A stretch of DNA of 64,000 nt from Rhizobium sp. SL42 (GCF_021729845.1 NZ_CP063397.1:1936001-2000000), one strand, 5' to 3'. Shown: positions 43,927-53,511, counted from the first letter of the stretch. Notes: generated by a model from the sequence alone, not told the origin. A program made the numbers and translations.

Positions 43927-43946
43927 CGTTTCTGGGAGACGTCTGA

Positions 43947-46175
43947 ATGATGCGGCAGTATGAGCTTGTGGAGCGGGTACAGAAGTACAAGCCCGATGCC
44001 AATGAAGCTCTTCTCAACAAGGCTTATGTCTATGCCATGCAAAAGCATGGCAAGCAGACGCGTGCCAGTGGCGATCCCTATATCTCCCATCCGCTCGAGG
44101 TCGCTGCTATCCTCACCGACATGCGTCTCGATGAATCGACGATTGCCGTTGCCCTGCTGCACGACACGATTGAAGACACATCCGCGACCCGTGCCGAGAT
44201 CGATGAACTGTTCGGCGAGGATATCGGTCGCCTCGTCGAAGGCCTGACCAAGCTCAAGAAGCTCGATCTGGTCTCTAAAAAGGCCAAGCAGGCGGAAAAC
44301 CTGCGCAAGCTGCTGCTCGCCATTTCCGATGACGTGCGCGTACTGCTGGTCAAGCTCGCCGATCGTCTGCACAACATGCGCACGCTCGAGCATATGCGCG
44401 ACGACAAACGCGCCCGCATCTCGGAAGAAACGATGGAAATCTATGCGCCGCTTGCCGGTCGCATGGGTATGCAGGACATGCGTGACGAGCTGGAGGATCT
44501 GTCCTTCCGTTACATCAATCCCGAAGCCTATGAGACCGTGACCCAGCGGCTCGCGGAACTGTCGACCCGAAATGAAGGGCTGATCACCAAGATCGAGGAT
44601 GAGTTGCGTGACCTGCTCGTCGCCAACGGACTGCTCAACACTTCCGTCAAGGGCCGGCAGAAGAAGCCCTATTCGGTTTTCCGCAAGATGCAGTCGAAGT
44701 CGCTGTCCTTCGAACAACTATCCGATGTCTACGGTTTCCGGATTCTGGTCGATGACATTCCCGGCTGCTACCGGGCGCTCGGCATCGTGCATACGCGTTG
44801 GCGCGTCGTGCCGGGCCGCTTCAAGGACTATATCTCCACCCCGAAGCAGAATGACTACCGGTCGATCCACACGACCATCGTCGGTCCGTCGCGCCAGCGT
44901 ATCGAACTGCAGATCCGCACGAGCCGCATGCACGAGATCGCCGAATTCGGTATTGCCGCGCACGCCCTCTACAAGGATGGCGAAAACGGCGAGCCGGGTG
45001 AACTGCTGTCGAGGGAGAGCAATGCCTATTCCTGGCTGCGCCACACGATCGAGGCGCTTGCCGAAGGTGACAGCCCGGAAGAATTCCTCGAGCACACCAA
45101 GCTCGAGCTGTTCCAGGACCAGGTCTTCTGTTTCACGCCCAAGGGCAAGCTGATCGCGCTGCCGCGCGGCGCGACCCCGATCGACTTTGCCTATGCGGTC
45201 CACACCAACATCGGCGATACGACCGTGGGTGCCAAGATCAACGGGTCGATCATGCCGCTGGTCACGCGCTTGTCGAATGGCGACGAAGTTGAGATCATCC
45301 GCTCTGGCGTCCAGGTTCCACCAGCCGCCTGGGAAGAGATCGTCGTCACTGGCAAGGCCCGCGCCGCCATCCGCCGCGCCACGCGCATGGCGATCCGCAA
45401 GCAATATGCCGGTCTGGGACAGCGTATCCTCGAGCGCACGTTCGAGCGCGCCGGCAAGGTCTTCTCGAAGGACAATCTCCGCCCGGTCCTGCACCGGCTG
45501 GGCCAACGCGATGTCGAGGACGCCATCGCTTCCGTCGGTCGCGGTGAAATGTCGTCGCTGGATGTCCTGCGCGCCGTCTATCCGGACTATCAGGACGAGC
45601 GTGTCACCGTGAAGCCGAATGCCGATGAGGGGTGGTTCGCGATGAACAGCGCCAACGGCATGGTCTTCAAGATTCCGGGCAAGTCCAGGCCGGTTGGCGA
45701 TGCGCCGACAGCGGGCGACGGGCCGGAGCCACTGCCGATCCGCGGTCTTTCGGGCAATGCCGAAGTGCATTTCGGTCCGGCGGGCGCTGTCCCGGGCGAT
45801 CGCATCGTCGGTATCATGGAAGACGACAGGCGGATCACCATCTATCCGATCCAGGCCTCGGCGCTGCAGCGTTTCGATGACGAGCCAGAGCGCTGGATCG
45901 ATGTGCGCTGGGATCTGGACGAGGCGAACAAATCGCGATTCGTCGCGCGCATCCTGATCAATGCCTTGAACGAGCCGGGCACGCTTGCCACGGTTGCGCA
46001 AAGCATCGCACGCCTCGATATCAACATCCGCGTGCTCAACATGATCCGGATTGCCACCGATTTCACAGAGATGGGCCTTGATGTCGAGGTTTGGGATCTG
46101 CGCCAGCTCAACCAGCTGATCGGTGAACTCAAGGAACTCGACTGTATCTCAACGGTCAAGCGGATCTACGACTGA
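43947..46175 (+). CDS. rsh: Bifunctional (p)ppGpp synthetase/hydrolase (RelA/SpoT homolog)
   Basis: A 742-residue stringent-response enzyme. The N-terminal HD hydrolase domain (about 20-180) has HPLEVAAIL, LLHDTIEDT and KLADRLHNMRTL. The synthetase domain (about 220-350) has RVKGRQKKPYSVFRKM-type and SFEQLSDVYGFRILV motifs. The TGS domain (about 385-450), RIS-type and ACT domains follow, the latter at the C-terminus (NMIRIATDFTEMGLDVEVWDL). Both active halves look intact, as in the single Rsh of Rhizobiales. It sits right after rpoZ; a terminator hairpin 20 bp upstream suggests it has its own promoter or is attenuated. Confidence 0.95.
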   Translation: MMRQYELVERVQKYKPDANEALLNKAYVYAMQKHGKQTRASGDPYISHPLEVAAILTDMRLDESTIAVALLHDTIEDTSATRAEIDELFGEDIGRLVEGLTKLKKLDLVSKKAKQAENLRKLLLAISDDVRVLLVKLADRLHNMRTLEHMRDDKRARISEETMEIYAPLAGRMGMQDMRDELEDLSFRYINPEAYETVTQRLAELSTRNEGLITKIEDELRDLLVANGLLNTSVKGRQKKPYSVFRKMQSKSLSFEQLSDVYGFRILVDDIPGCYRALGIVHTRWRVVPGRFKDYISTPKQNDYRSIHTTIVGPSRQRIELQIRTSRMHEIAEFGIAAHALYKDGENGEPGELLSRESNAYSWLRHTIEALAEGDSPEEFLEHTKLELFQDQVFCFTPKGKLIALPRGATPIDFAYAVHTNIGDTTVGAKINGSIMPLVTRLSNGDEVEIIRSGVQVPPAAWEEIVVTGKARAAIRRATRMAIRKQYAGLGQRILERTFERAGKVFSKDNLRPVLHRLGQRDVEDAIASVGRGEMSSLDVLRAVYPDYQDERVTVKPNADEGWFAMNSANGMVFKIPGKSRPVGDAPTAGDGPEPLPIRGLSGNAEVHFGPAGAVPGDRIVGIMEDDRRITIYPIQASALQRFDDEPERWIDVRWDLDEANKSRFVARILINALNEPGTLATVAQSIARLDINIRVLNMIRIATDFTEMGLDVEVWDLRQLNQLIGELKELDCISTVKRIYD

Positions 46176-46222
46176 ACCTTCCGGTCGGTTGCCTTGCCGT
46201 TCCCACATGCTGCGGCATGCAG

Positions 46223-46242
46223 TGTGGCCCGTCCGGGCCACA
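46223..46242 (+). terminator. Hairpin after rsh
   Basis: TGTGGCCC-GTCC-GGGCCACA is an 8-bp perfect stem about 50 bp after the rsh stop. There is no T-run, so termination is only a possibility. Confidence 0.4.
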
Positions 46243-46412
46243 TTGGCGGCGACCTGCCTTACTTTTAGTCACTATTCTGCCTAAAACGTAAACCTGAAGG
46301 GCCTAGACATGCGCCTTGCGCATGGCTGGTGTCGCCAATCAGGACTGGTGGTTTGTGCGGCGCAATATTATCTTCTCCTCAACAGATGAAACACAGAACT
46401 GAGGACAGAAAA

Positions 46413-46565
46413 ATGTTTGCTCCTATCCGTAAATTTGCTCGTGCCCTTCGCGTCCCGACTGTTGCCGAGCGCGAAATGAACTACCTGAACGGCGCCCGTG
46501 ACCTGGTTGACCTGGAATATCGTCAGCGCGAAATCGATCGTGGCGCTTTCCGTCGCGGCTTCTAA
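46413..46565 (+). CDS. DUF1127 family small protein
   Basis: A 50-residue basic/acidic peptide (MFAPIRKFARALRVPTVAER, then EYRQREIDRGAFRRGF) that matches the DUF1127/YjiS domain near its C-terminus. GAGGACAG lies 6-13 bp before the start at 46413. Short DUF1127 proteins occur in many copies in Rhizobiales; in Agrobacterium and Rhodobacter they have been linked to RNA turnover and phosphate/carbon adaptation, but the role of this one is not known. It is a free-standing unit with its own terminator at 46600-46628. Confidence 0.82.
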   Translation: MFAPIRKFARALRVPTVAEREMNYLNGARDLVDLEYRQREIDRGAFRRGF

Positions 46566-46599
46566 GCTGATCGATCCTATCCGATCGTGATGATTTCGA

Positions 46600-46628
46600 C
46601 GCCGGCTTTAGTGCCGGCGTTCGCTTTT
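46600..46628 (+). terminator. Terminator after the DUF1127 gene
   Basis: ACGCCGGC (46600-46607) and GCCGGCGT (46614-46621) make an 8-bp stem with loop TTTAGT, followed by TCGCTTTT. Confidence 0.75.
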
Positions 46629-46693
46629 GGGCCTGATGTCGAATTTCGGACCGGCTCTTGCGGGATGCATGTTCGATCCACTACATGTGCAGC

Positions 46694-47281
46694 ATGCTGT
46701 TCAGACGCCGCCAACCACAGCCCTTGTCACAGAAACTCCGGGACTTCTTCTGGCCCCGCAAGGGTTTCGTGCGTTCGGTGCACTATGTACGCAAGCGGAT
46801 CCTGCGACTGACGGCGTCGCCGCATGCGATCGCGGCCGGAGTGGCTGCAGGCGTCATCTCTTCCTGGACGCCCTTCATGGGCTTGCACATCGTGCTCGCG
46901 CTTGCCATCGCCTATCTGATCGCCGGCAATCTTGCCGCCGCCGCTCTTGGCACGGCATTCGGAAATCCGCTGACCTTTCCGCTGATCTGGGCTTCCACCT
47001 GGGAAGTCGGCGAAGTCATGCTCGGTCGCGGTGGACCCCAACAGGGAGCCCCGCTCGACTTGCATCATCTTTTGCATTCCCTTGATCTGACCCATTTGTG
47101 GGAGCCGGTATTGAAGCCGATGTTGATCGGCGCAATTCCGCTGGCCGCCATCAGCGCGGCTGTGATCTACGGCGTGACTTACTGGGCGGTGCACGGCTTT
47201 CAGGGCCGGCGGCGCAGTCATCTGGCAATCCGAGCCCGCCAGCGTCTGGCCGAGGCACTCGACGGAACCGCGAGCGTCTGA
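46694..47281 (+). CDS. DUF2062 membrane protein
   Basis: A protein of about 195 residues. The basic N-terminus ([22 protein letters not shown]) leads into the DUF2062 core with [21 protein letters not shown] and [11 protein letters not shown], then two to three more hydrophobic segments. DUF2062 proteins are inner-membrane proteins of unknown function, regularly encoded beside acpS-lepB in alphaproteobacteria. The start at 46694 (MLFRRRQ) is one of two options; 46658 adds 12 residues. The stop is 2 bp from the acpS start, so they are coupled. Confidence 0.85.
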   Translation: MLFRRRQPQPLSQKLRDFFWPRKGFVRSVHYVRKRILRLTASPHAIAAGVAAGVISSWTPFMGLHIVLALAIAYLIAGNLAAAALGTAFGNPLTFPLIWASTWEVGEVMLGRGGPQQGAPLDLHHLLHSLDLTHLWEPVLKPMLIGAIPLAAISAAVIYGVTYWAVHGFQGRRRSHLAIRARQRLAEALDGTASV

Positions 47282-47283
47282 TC

Positions 47284-47688
47284 ATGATCATCGGCCTTGG
47301 AAGCGACCTCATCGACATCAGGCGGGTGGAAAAGTCCATCGAGCGCTTCGGCGACCGCTTTACCCATCGTTGTTTCACCGAAATCGAGCGCATGAAGTCG
47401 GATGGCCGCAAGAACCGCGCGGCCTCCTATGCCAAGCGTTTCGCCGCCAAGGAAGCCATGTCCAAGGCGCTCGGAACGGGCATTGCCCAGAATGTCTTCT
47501 GGAAAGACATGGGCGTGGTTAATCTGCCATCCGGCAAGCCGACGATGAAGCTGACCGGCGGGGCGCAAACCATTCTGCTTGGCCTGATGCCGCCCGGCCA
47601 TGTGCCATCCATTCATTTGACAATCACCGACGACTACCCGCTAGCCCAGGCATTCGTCATCATTGAAGCCCTGCCGGAGAGCCGCTGA
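47284..47688 (+). CDS. acpS: Holo-acyl-carrier-protein synthase
   Basis: A 134-residue enzyme that moves the 4'-phosphopantetheine of CoA to apo-ACP. The family motifs [14 protein letters not shown] (magnesium Asp) and [14 protein letters not shown] are present. The start at 47284 is ATG directly after the DUF2062 stop. It is part of the block DUF2062-acpS-lepB-rnc-era. Confidence 0.95.
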   Translation: MIIGLGSDLIDIRRVEKSIERFGDRFTHRCFTEIERMKSDGRKNRAASYAKRFAAKEAMSKALGTGIAQNVFWKDMGVVNLPSGKPTMKLTGGAQTILLGLMPPGHVPSIHLTITDDYPLAQAFVIIEALPESR

Positions 47689-47785
47689 GCTGCTTGGTCG
47701 CGCCTGTTTGCCACCGTCGGCGGTTGCCGCGTCGATGCGAACCGACTAGACAGGGCAAGAAATTCGCAAAAAGGAATAGAACCGC

Positions 47786-48529
47786 GTGAGCGAACGAGCT
47801 GAAAAGACGCATAGCGCCCTTTGGGAGAACATCAAGGTCATCATTCAGGCCCTGCTGCTGGCCATGGTCATCCGCACCGTGTTCTTCCAGCCTTTCACGA
47901 TCCCGTCCGGATCGATGATGCCGACGCTCTTGGTTGGCGACTACATCTTCGTCAACAAGTTTTCCTATGGTTATTCGAAGTATTCGCTGCCTTTCTCGCC
48001 GAACCTGTTCGAGGGCCGTATCTTCGAAAGCGCGCCGGAGCGCGGCGATATCGTCGTGTTCCGCTTCCCGCCGAACCCGAAGATCGACTATATCAAGCGC
48101 CTTGTCGGCCTGCCGGGCGACCGTATCCAGGTGATCGACGGTGTGCTGAACATCAACGGCCAGCCGGTACCGCGGGCGCCGGACGGTGCGTTTACCTCCG
48201 ACTACCGCATGGACCCGGGCACGGATGTGCCGGTCTTCCGCGAAACCATGGACAATGGCGTCACCTATCAGACGCTTGACCAGGCACCGGATACCCGTGG
48301 CGACAACACCCGCGAGTTCATCGTGCCCGAAGGCCATTACTTCATGATGGGCGACAATCGCGACAACTCGCTCGATAGCCGCTTCGATGTCGGCTTCGTG
48401 CCGGCCGAAAACCTGATCGGCCGCGCTTCTGTGATCTTCTTCTCGCTTGGCAACGACACCTCGTTCCGCGAGATCTGGAAATGGCCTGCCAACATGCGTT
48501 GGGACCGTCTTTTCAAGGTTGTCGAATGA
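47786..48529 (+). CDS. lepB: Signal peptidase I
   Basis: A 247-residue inner-membrane protease that removes signal peptides. One N-terminal helix (about 18-35) is followed by the catalytic Ser in PSGSMMPTL, the Lys in YIKRLVGLPGD and the conserved GDNRDNSLDSR. The start is GTG at 47786 with AAGGAATAG upstream. It overlaps the next gene, rnc, by 4 bp (ATGA), giving translational coupling. Confidence 0.96.
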   Translation: MSERAEKTHSALWENIKVIIQALLLAMVIRTVFFQPFTIPSGSMMPTLLVGDYIFVNKFSYGYSKYSLPFSPNLFEGRIFESAPERGDIVVFRFPPNPKIDYIKRLVGLPGDRIQVIDGVLNINGQPVPRAPDGAFTSDYRMDPGTDVPVFRETMDNGVTYQTLDQAPDTRGDNTREFIVPEGHYFMMGDNRDNSLDSRFDVGFVPAENLIGRASVIFFSLGNDTSFREIWKWPANMRWDRLFKVVE

Positions 48530-49248
48530 AAAAGGCAAGAGGGCTCGGCGAAGAGGATTGGAAGCAGCTTGAAGCTGTGATCGGTCATAGCTTTGCCGAG
48601 CGCGAACGGCTGCAGCGGGCGCTCACGCATGCGAGCGCCCATGTCTCGAAGAGCCGTGGCGATTACGAACGCATGGAATTCCTCGGTGACCGGGTGCTCG
48701 GCCTCTGTGTCGCCGAACTGCTGTTTTCCATCTATCGCAATGCGACGGAAGGGGAGCTTTCCGTTCGCTTCAACCAACTGGTCAGTGCCGAGACCTGCGC
48801 TGCGGTTGCCGACGAGATGGAGCTTCATCGCTACATCCGCACCGGCGCCGACGTGAAGGCAATCACCGCGTCGAACATGCTCAATGTACGCGCCGATGTC
48901 GTCGAAAGCCTGATTGCCGCGATCTATCTCGATGCCGGCCTGGAGGCTGCACGCGGTTTCATCCTGCGTTTCTGGACGGCTCGCGCCAGCCGCGCAGATG
49001 GCGCCCGCCGCGATGCCAAGACGGAACTGCAGGAATGGGCGCATGCCAAACATTCGGCATCGCCAATATATAAGGTTGCCGAACGCTCCGGACCGGATCA
49101 TGATCCCCGCTTTACGGTGATCGTCGAAATCCCCGGCGTGAAGCCGGAAACGGGAACGGACCGTTCCAAGCGTGCCGCCGAACAGGTGGCAGCCACAAAG
49201 ATTCTCGAACGCGAAGGCATCTGGGCCAAGACTCCAGACGCAAACTGA
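48526..49248 (+). CDS. rnc: Ribonuclease III
   Basis: A 240-residue double-strand RNase: endonuclease domain (about 12-160) with the signature ERMEFLGDRVLGL and VVESLIAAIYLDAG, and a C-terminal dsRNA-binding domain (about 160-235) ending in RAAEQVAATKILE. It matures rRNA and some mRNAs. The ATG at 48526 overlaps the lepB stop. The next gene, era, follows directly. Confidence 0.96.
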   Translation: MKKARGLGEEDWKQLEAVIGHSFAERERLQRALTHASAHVSKSRGDYERMEFLGDRVLGLCVAELLFSIYRNATEGELSVRFNQLVSAETCAAVADEMELHRYIRTGADVKAITASNMLNVRADVVESLIAAIYLDAGLEAARGFILRFWTARASRADGARRDAKTELQEWAHAKHSASPIYKVAERSGPDHDPRFTVIVEIPGVKPETGTDRSKRAAEQVAATKILEREGIWAKTPDAN

Positions 49249-49257
49249 TTGGAAGAT

Positions 49258-50214
49258 ATGACAGAGAACCAAACTCCTGACGTCGGTGAAGCGCCCGACG
49301 CCAACCCGACCCGCACCGGCCCGACCCGATCCGGTTTCGTTGCGCTGATCGGTCCGACCAATGCCGGCAAGTCGACCCTGGTCAATCGTTTCGTCGGCGC
49401 CAAGGTGTCGATCGTCAGCCACAAGGTGCAGACGACGCGCGCCGTGATGCGCGGCATCGCGATCCACAAGAACGCCCAGATCGTCTTCATGGACACGCCG
49501 GGCATCTTCAAGCCGCGTCGCAAGCTCGATCGTGCCATGGTCACCTCGGCCTGGGGCGGCGCCAAGGATGCCGACCTGATCCTGCTCCTTATCGACAGCG
49601 AGCGCGGCCTGCGCGGCGATGCCGAAGCGATCCTCGAGGCGCTGAAGGATGTGCCGCAGCCGAAGATCCTTGTGCTGAACAAGATCGACCGTGTCGAGCG
49701 CGAAGCGCTGCTCAAGCTGGCGACCACCGCCAACGAGACTGTCAAGTTCGACCGCACCTTCATGATCTCTGCAACCACCGGTTCCGGCTGCGAAGACATC
49801 ATGGATTATCTGGCCGATACGTTCCCGGAAGGTCCCTGGTATTATCCTGAGGATCAGATCTCCGATCTGCCGATGCGCCAGCTTGCCGCCGAAATCACCC
49901 GCGAGAAGCTGTTCCTGCGCCTGCATCAGGAGCTTCCCTATTCGTCCCATGTGGAGACGGAGAAATGGGAAGAGCGCAAGGATGGATCGGTGCGCATCGA
50001 GCAGGTCATCTATGTCGAGCGCGACAGCCAGAAGAAGATCGTGCTCGGCAAGAACGGCGAGGCGATCAAGTCGATCTCCAGTTCGTCCCGCCGCGAGATG
50101 TCGGAAATCCTCGAGCAGCAGGTGCATCTCTTCCTGTTCGTCAAGGTTCGCGAAAACTGGGGCAACGATCCGGAACGCTTCCGCGAAATGGGTCTGGAAT
50201 TCCCGCGCGACTGA
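49258..50214 (+). CDS. era: GTPase Era
   Basis: A 318-residue ribosome-assembly GTPase: G1 GPTNAGKS, G3 DTPG and G4 NKID motifs in the N-terminal GTPase domain, and the KH RNA-binding domain in the last 80-90 residues (KKIVLGKNGEAIKSI). It binds the 3' end of 16S rRNA. ATG 49258 is the chosen start; an in-frame TTG at 49249 is also possible. It follows rnc by 9 bp. The downstream neighbour recO is separated from it by two genes here. Confidence 0.95.
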   Translation: MTENQTPDVGEAPDANPTRTGPTRSGFVALIGPTNAGKSTLVNRFVGAKVSIVSHKVQTTRAVMRGIAIHKNAQIVFMDTPGIFKPRRKLDRAMVTSAWGGAKDADLILLLIDSERGLRGDAEAILEALKDVPQPKILVLNKIDRVEREALLKLATTANETVKFDRTFMISATTGSGCEDIMDYLADTFPEGPWYYPEDQISDLPMRQLAAEITREKLFLRLHQELPYSSHVETEKWEERKDGSVRIEQVIYVERDSQKKIVLGKNGEAIKSISSSSRREMSEILEQQVHLFLFVKVRENWGNDPERFREMGLEFPRD

Positions 50215-50229
50215 CGTCGCGCGGTTTGC

Positions 50230-51375
50230 CTAAGCCGTCAGGCGTCGGGCGACAAAGCTGGAGATCGCCGGGCCGATCAGGATGATCAGCAACAGGCGCG
50301 TGGTCTGCAGGGCCATGACGAAGGACATGTCGACTGGCGTCGAGGCGGCGATGATGGCGACTGAATCGAGCCCGCCCGGGCTCGTCGCCAGATAGGCGGT
50401 AAGCGGATCGATCCCCTTCAGCCACCAGAGCAGGAAGGCCAGCCCGCCGCAAAAGCCCATCAGCAGCACGATCGAGCCGACAACTTGGGGCAGGGCGCTT
50501 GCCGCATGACGCAGGATGCGCCGGGTGAAGCTGAGCCCGATCTTCCATCCGAGCAGTCCGTAGGCCGCCGCCAGCAGCCATTCGGGCAGGTCGATCGTGA
50601 TGTAACCCAGCACATGAAGTGCAGTAGTGGCGATCATCGGCAGCAGCATCGTGCCGGCTGGCATCCTGAGTTTTGCCCCGATCAGGGCTGCTACAAGCGC
50701 GACAGCCACGGTTTTCGCCAACTCGATCCAGTCGGTTGGCGGAAACCAGACGACGGCCTGGGCTGCGCCGGCTTCGACGTTGAAGACGAAAGCGGCCATG
50801 ATCGAGGCGCCGGTGGCGACAAACACGACCCGCAGATATTGCATGAAGGCAACGAGGCGGGCGTCGGCGCCATGGGCTTCCGCCATCAGCACCATGGCCG
50901 ATGCCGCGCCGGCCGACGTGCCCCAGACCGCAGTCGTGCCCGGCAGGATGTCGGCCTTGGCGATCAGGTAACCGAGCAGGCTGCTGGCCGCGATGACGGC
51001 GAGCACGATGGCGAGGAAGATCGGCCAGTCATGCGCCACGGCTTTCAGGGTTTCGAGATCCAGCGATCTCGCGATGATACAGCCGATCAGCGAATGAGCC
51101 ACGATATAGGGCACGCGATGCACGGAAAGCCGCGCACCATTGGTCGCCACCAGGATGGCGCCGGCCATCGGCCCGAGCAGGAGTGCGCCCGGAATATGGC
51201 TGAGAAACAGCGCCGCCGAGAGCGCGAAGGAGACCAATGCCAGGATAGCCCAGCGGATTGGTGTCGGCAGCGAGGTCAGCAGTCCGGCGGGCGGTGCTGG
51301 TACCGGTGCCACGGCCATCGGGCCTTCATCCGTCGCCATGGCTTCCGGACTGTTTTGACCCTGATCGTCGGACAT
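50230..51375 (-). CDS. AbrB-family membrane protein (duplicated AbrB domain, AmoA/YdaE-like)
   Basis: A 381-residue polytopic inner-membrane protein with two AbrB-type membrane repeats (PGALLLGPMAGAILVA-type glycine motif in the first, and PEWLLAAAYGLLGWKIGL in the second; an SPGGLDSVA motif near the end). The family is often annotated as ammonia monooxygenase or AbrB regulator, but it is a membrane carrier-like family with no established substrate. It lies on the opposite strand between era and recO and is divergent from a TetR regulator. Confidence 0.82.
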   Translation of the reverse strand: MSDDQGQNSPEAMATDEGPMAVAPVPAPPAGLLTSLPTPIRWAILALVSFALSAALFLSHIPGALLLGPMAGAILVATNGARLSVHRVPYIVAHSLIGCIIARSLDLETLKAVAHDWPIFLAIVLAVIAASSLLGYLIAKADILPGTTAVWGTSAGAASAMVLMAEAHGADARLVAFMQYLRVVFVATGASIMAAFVFNVEAGAAQAVVWFPPTDWIELAKTVAVALVAALIGAKLRMPAGTMLLPMIATTALHVLGYITIDLPEWLLAAAYGLLGWKIGLSFTRRILRHAASALPQVVGSIVLLMGFCGGLAFLLWWLKGIDPLTAYLATSPGGLDSVAIIAASTPVDMSFVMALQTTRLLLIILIGPAISSFVARRLTA

Positions 51376-51473
51376 GCGCTGCTCCGTCTTTCATCTCGGT
51401 CGCCCTTTGACGAAAAGGCTGGACGAAACGTCGAAATAGTCAATAAATGAGGCAAGGCTCACAATTGAAATTT

Positions 51474-52106
51474 ATGAAGATGGTCTCGCAAAAGTCAAGT
51501 TTGACGACGCTGCCCACTGCCAAGGAACCCAAGCGAAAGCGTGGTATCGCGCGTGTTGCCAAGCTTCTGGACGCCGGTGCCGCAGTCTTTGCCGAACAAG
51601 GTTACAAGGCCGCGACAATGACCGAGATAGCCGCAAGGGCAGGGGCACCTATCGGCTCGCTCTACCAGTTTTTCCCCAGCAAGGATCTGCTCGCGGACGC
51701 TTTGGTCGCCCGCTACGCGGAACATCTTGCGACGGAGCTTGAGGCGATTCGCCTGGCCGCCCCGCAATTGCAGGCGGAAGGCCTCTCGCAGAGACTGCTG
51801 GAAATGTTTCTGGCGCATGCATCGGAGCGGAGCCTGGTTCTCAGCCTGCTCGATGCGCGCTGGGAGCAACCCGGTGTGCGGCCCGGGGTGTTGCGGGCCA
51901 GCTTGCGGCAGCAGATCGCGGCGATCCTCGGCGCCTGGCGTCCATCGCTTGGCGACGAGGAGCGGCAGGCCATGGCCGCTGTCGTGCTGGAAGCGATGAA
52001 GGCGATGGCCCAGTTCCATCAGGAGGGTGCCTTCCCCGGCAAGTCTCTGACGCTGGCACATTGGCGTCGCTGGGTGGTCACCTATCTTGCCGATATGGCC
52101 GGATGA
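51474..52106 (+). CDS. TetR-family transcriptional regulator
   Basis: A protein of about 210 residues. A basic N-terminus (AKEPKRKRGIARVAKLL) leads into the TetR helix-turn-helix (MTEIAARAGAPIGSLYQFFPSKDLLADAL, about 50-80). The C-terminal helical ligand-binding half is variable, ending in LAHWRRWVVTYLADMAG. The start is either 51474 or 51480 (MKMVSQ). It is divergent from the AbrB-type membrane gene and most likely controls it; the ligand is unknown. Confidence 0.85.
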   Translation: MKMVSQKSSLTTLPTAKEPKRKRGIARVAKLLDAGAAVFAEQGYKAATMTEIAARAGAPIGSLYQFFPSKDLLADALVARYAEHLATELEAIRLAAPQLQAEGLSQRLLEMFLAHASERSLVLSLLDARWEQPGVRPGVLRASLRQQIAAILGAWRPSLGDEERQAMAAVVLEAMKAMAQFHQEGAFPGKSLTLAHWRRWVVTYLADMAG

Positions 52107-52156
52107 GGCCTCCGCTGCGGTTGTTATTCATGCCGCGACTGGAGTAGAATCCACCG

Positions 52157-52930
52157 ATGCAATGGACAGATGAAGCAATCCTTCTCGGTGTGCGGCGACA
52201 TGGTGAAACCAGTGTCATCGCCGAAATGATGACGCGTCAGCGCGGCCGTCATCTCGGGATGGTGCGCTCCGGTCGCTCCCGCACGATGCAGCCGGTCCTG
52301 CAGCCTGGAAACCGGCTGGAGGTGACATGGCGCGCGCGTCTCGACGAGCATATCGGCGAGTATCGGGTCGAGCCGGTGGAGTTGCGGGCGGGACGGCTGA
52401 TGGAGAGTGCCACAGCCGTCTACGGCGTTCAGGCGCTCGGCTCGTTGCTCCGGTTGCTGCCCGAACGGGACCCGCATCCGCATCTTTTCGAGGCACTTGA
52501 TGTGATCCTCGATCACCTGCACGAACCGGCCTCGGCCGGGGAACTCTTCGTGCGCTTCGAACTGGCGCTGCTCGATGATCTGGGATTCGGTCTCGATCTG
52601 GAAGAATGTGCAGCCACCGGCGGACGTGAGGATCTGGTCTTTGTCTCGCCAAAAACGGGCCGTGCGGTCAGCCGCGCTGCAGGTCAGCCCTGGGCCGACA
52701 AGATGTTGGCATTGCCCGACTTCCTCTCTCCGGGAACGAGGCGGGCCGCAGATCCTGAAAGCCTGGCACGGGCGTTTCAGTTGACCCGCTATTTTCTCGA
52801 TCGCCATGTCTACGTGCCGCGCGGGCTTGAGGCCGGCACGGCACGCGAAGGGTTTTGTCAGGCAGCATTGAAGACCTTGCGGTCGCTGGCCGAGCCCGCC
52901 GAATTGGCTGCGCCGAAGAAAATTTCCTGA
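52157..52930 (+). CDS. recO: DNA repair protein RecO
   Basis: A 257-residue RecF-pathway protein. The N-terminal OB fold shows [43 protein letters not shown] residues (in the first 40), and a helical C-terminal part with [14 protein letters not shown] follows. The usual zinc-cysteine motif of some RecO proteins is not evident. It loads RecA onto SSB-coated DNA. Its last 73 bp overlap the 3' end of a convergent small gene (52858-53112). Confidence 0.92.
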   Translation: MQWTDEAILLGVRRHGETSVIAEMMTRQRGRHLGMVRSGRSRTMQPVLQPGNRLEVTWRARLDEHIGEYRVEPVELRAGRLMESATAVYGVQALGSLLRLLPERDPHPHLFEALDVILDHLHEPASAGELFVRFELALLDDLGFGLDLEECAATGGREDLVFVSPKTGRAVSRAAGQPWADKMLALPDFLSPGTRRAADPESLARAFQLTRYFLDRHVYVPRGLEAGTAREGFCQAALKTLRSLAEPAELAAPKKIS

Positions 52931-53112
52931 TCTTCCGGCGCAGACTTCTGCATATGTTGGTGAATGGCCACCTGAAGGTCGCCAATGCTGCGGTAGCTGC
53001 CGCCATCCAGATCAATGACTGGATACTTCACGGCAATGAACTTGAACCGATCACCGTCGGGTATGGTGATTCCGACCGGAATCCCGGCATATTCGATGAC
53101 TTGCTTCTTCAT
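52858..53112 (-). CDS. Conserved hypothetical protein, 84 residues
   Basis: A small protein ([20 protein letters not shown], then [29 protein letters not shown]) of a type that, from memory, recurs in Rhizobiales with no known function. GGGGA lies 8 bp before the start, a good ribosome-binding site. Predicted as a small alpha/beta fold without membrane segments. The 3' end overlaps recO by 73 bp in convergent orientation, so one of the two C-termini may be shorter in reality. Confidence 0.6.
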   Translation of the reverse strand: MKKQVIEYAGIPVGITIPDGDRFKFIAVKYPVIDLDGGSYRSIGDLQVAIHQHMQKSAPEDQEIFFGAANSAGSASDRKVFNAA

Positions 53113-53511
53113 AACAATATTCCCCGCCCGTGCGCTGCACGGAGCAAAACTAGATGTCGATGTATTGGGTTCAGTGCTTGCGCAGTGTCACATTCGACAG
53201 GTGCATTTGAGATAGGATTTGCCCATCACAAAGCGCGGGGTAATCTGCCAGGATCGGGCGGTATCATGAAATACAACTGGCATTTCGCTGACCTCCTTCT
53301 TTGGCTGCGGTCTCAGTATTGAAGACCATATGCTGGGATCGTAGTCAGTATCGAACCAGCTTCCACAAGGTAGGTGCCTGATGCGAATCCGTCAACGGGG
53401 GTGTCGATAAAAATAAAATAATTTTCTGCCAATGTTCGCAGGTGCACAAAATGAGGCAAAATTGATCCGCTCCGGCCGAAAAGCCGAAATATAATCTCAT
53501 TTGGAGCAAAT
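53113..53511. other. Non-coding stretch between the small hypothetical gene and the MFS gene
   Basis: About 400 bp with no convincing gene. It contains an AT-rich block (53405-53425) and a short CGGC-CGAAAA-GCCG hairpin near 53475-53490, on the 3' side of the MFS gene. A tiny frame at 53266-53322 (18 codons) has no support. The promoter of the leftward small gene must be here. Confidence 0.5.

Noticed and set aside
48337..50127. A 596-codon frame antisense to lepB, rnc and era
   Set aside because: Three well-identified housekeeping genes occupy the other strand; no domain is seen in this frame.
53266..53322. An 18-codon frame as a leader peptide
   Set aside because: It has no coupled downstream gene on the same strand and no attenuator structure.
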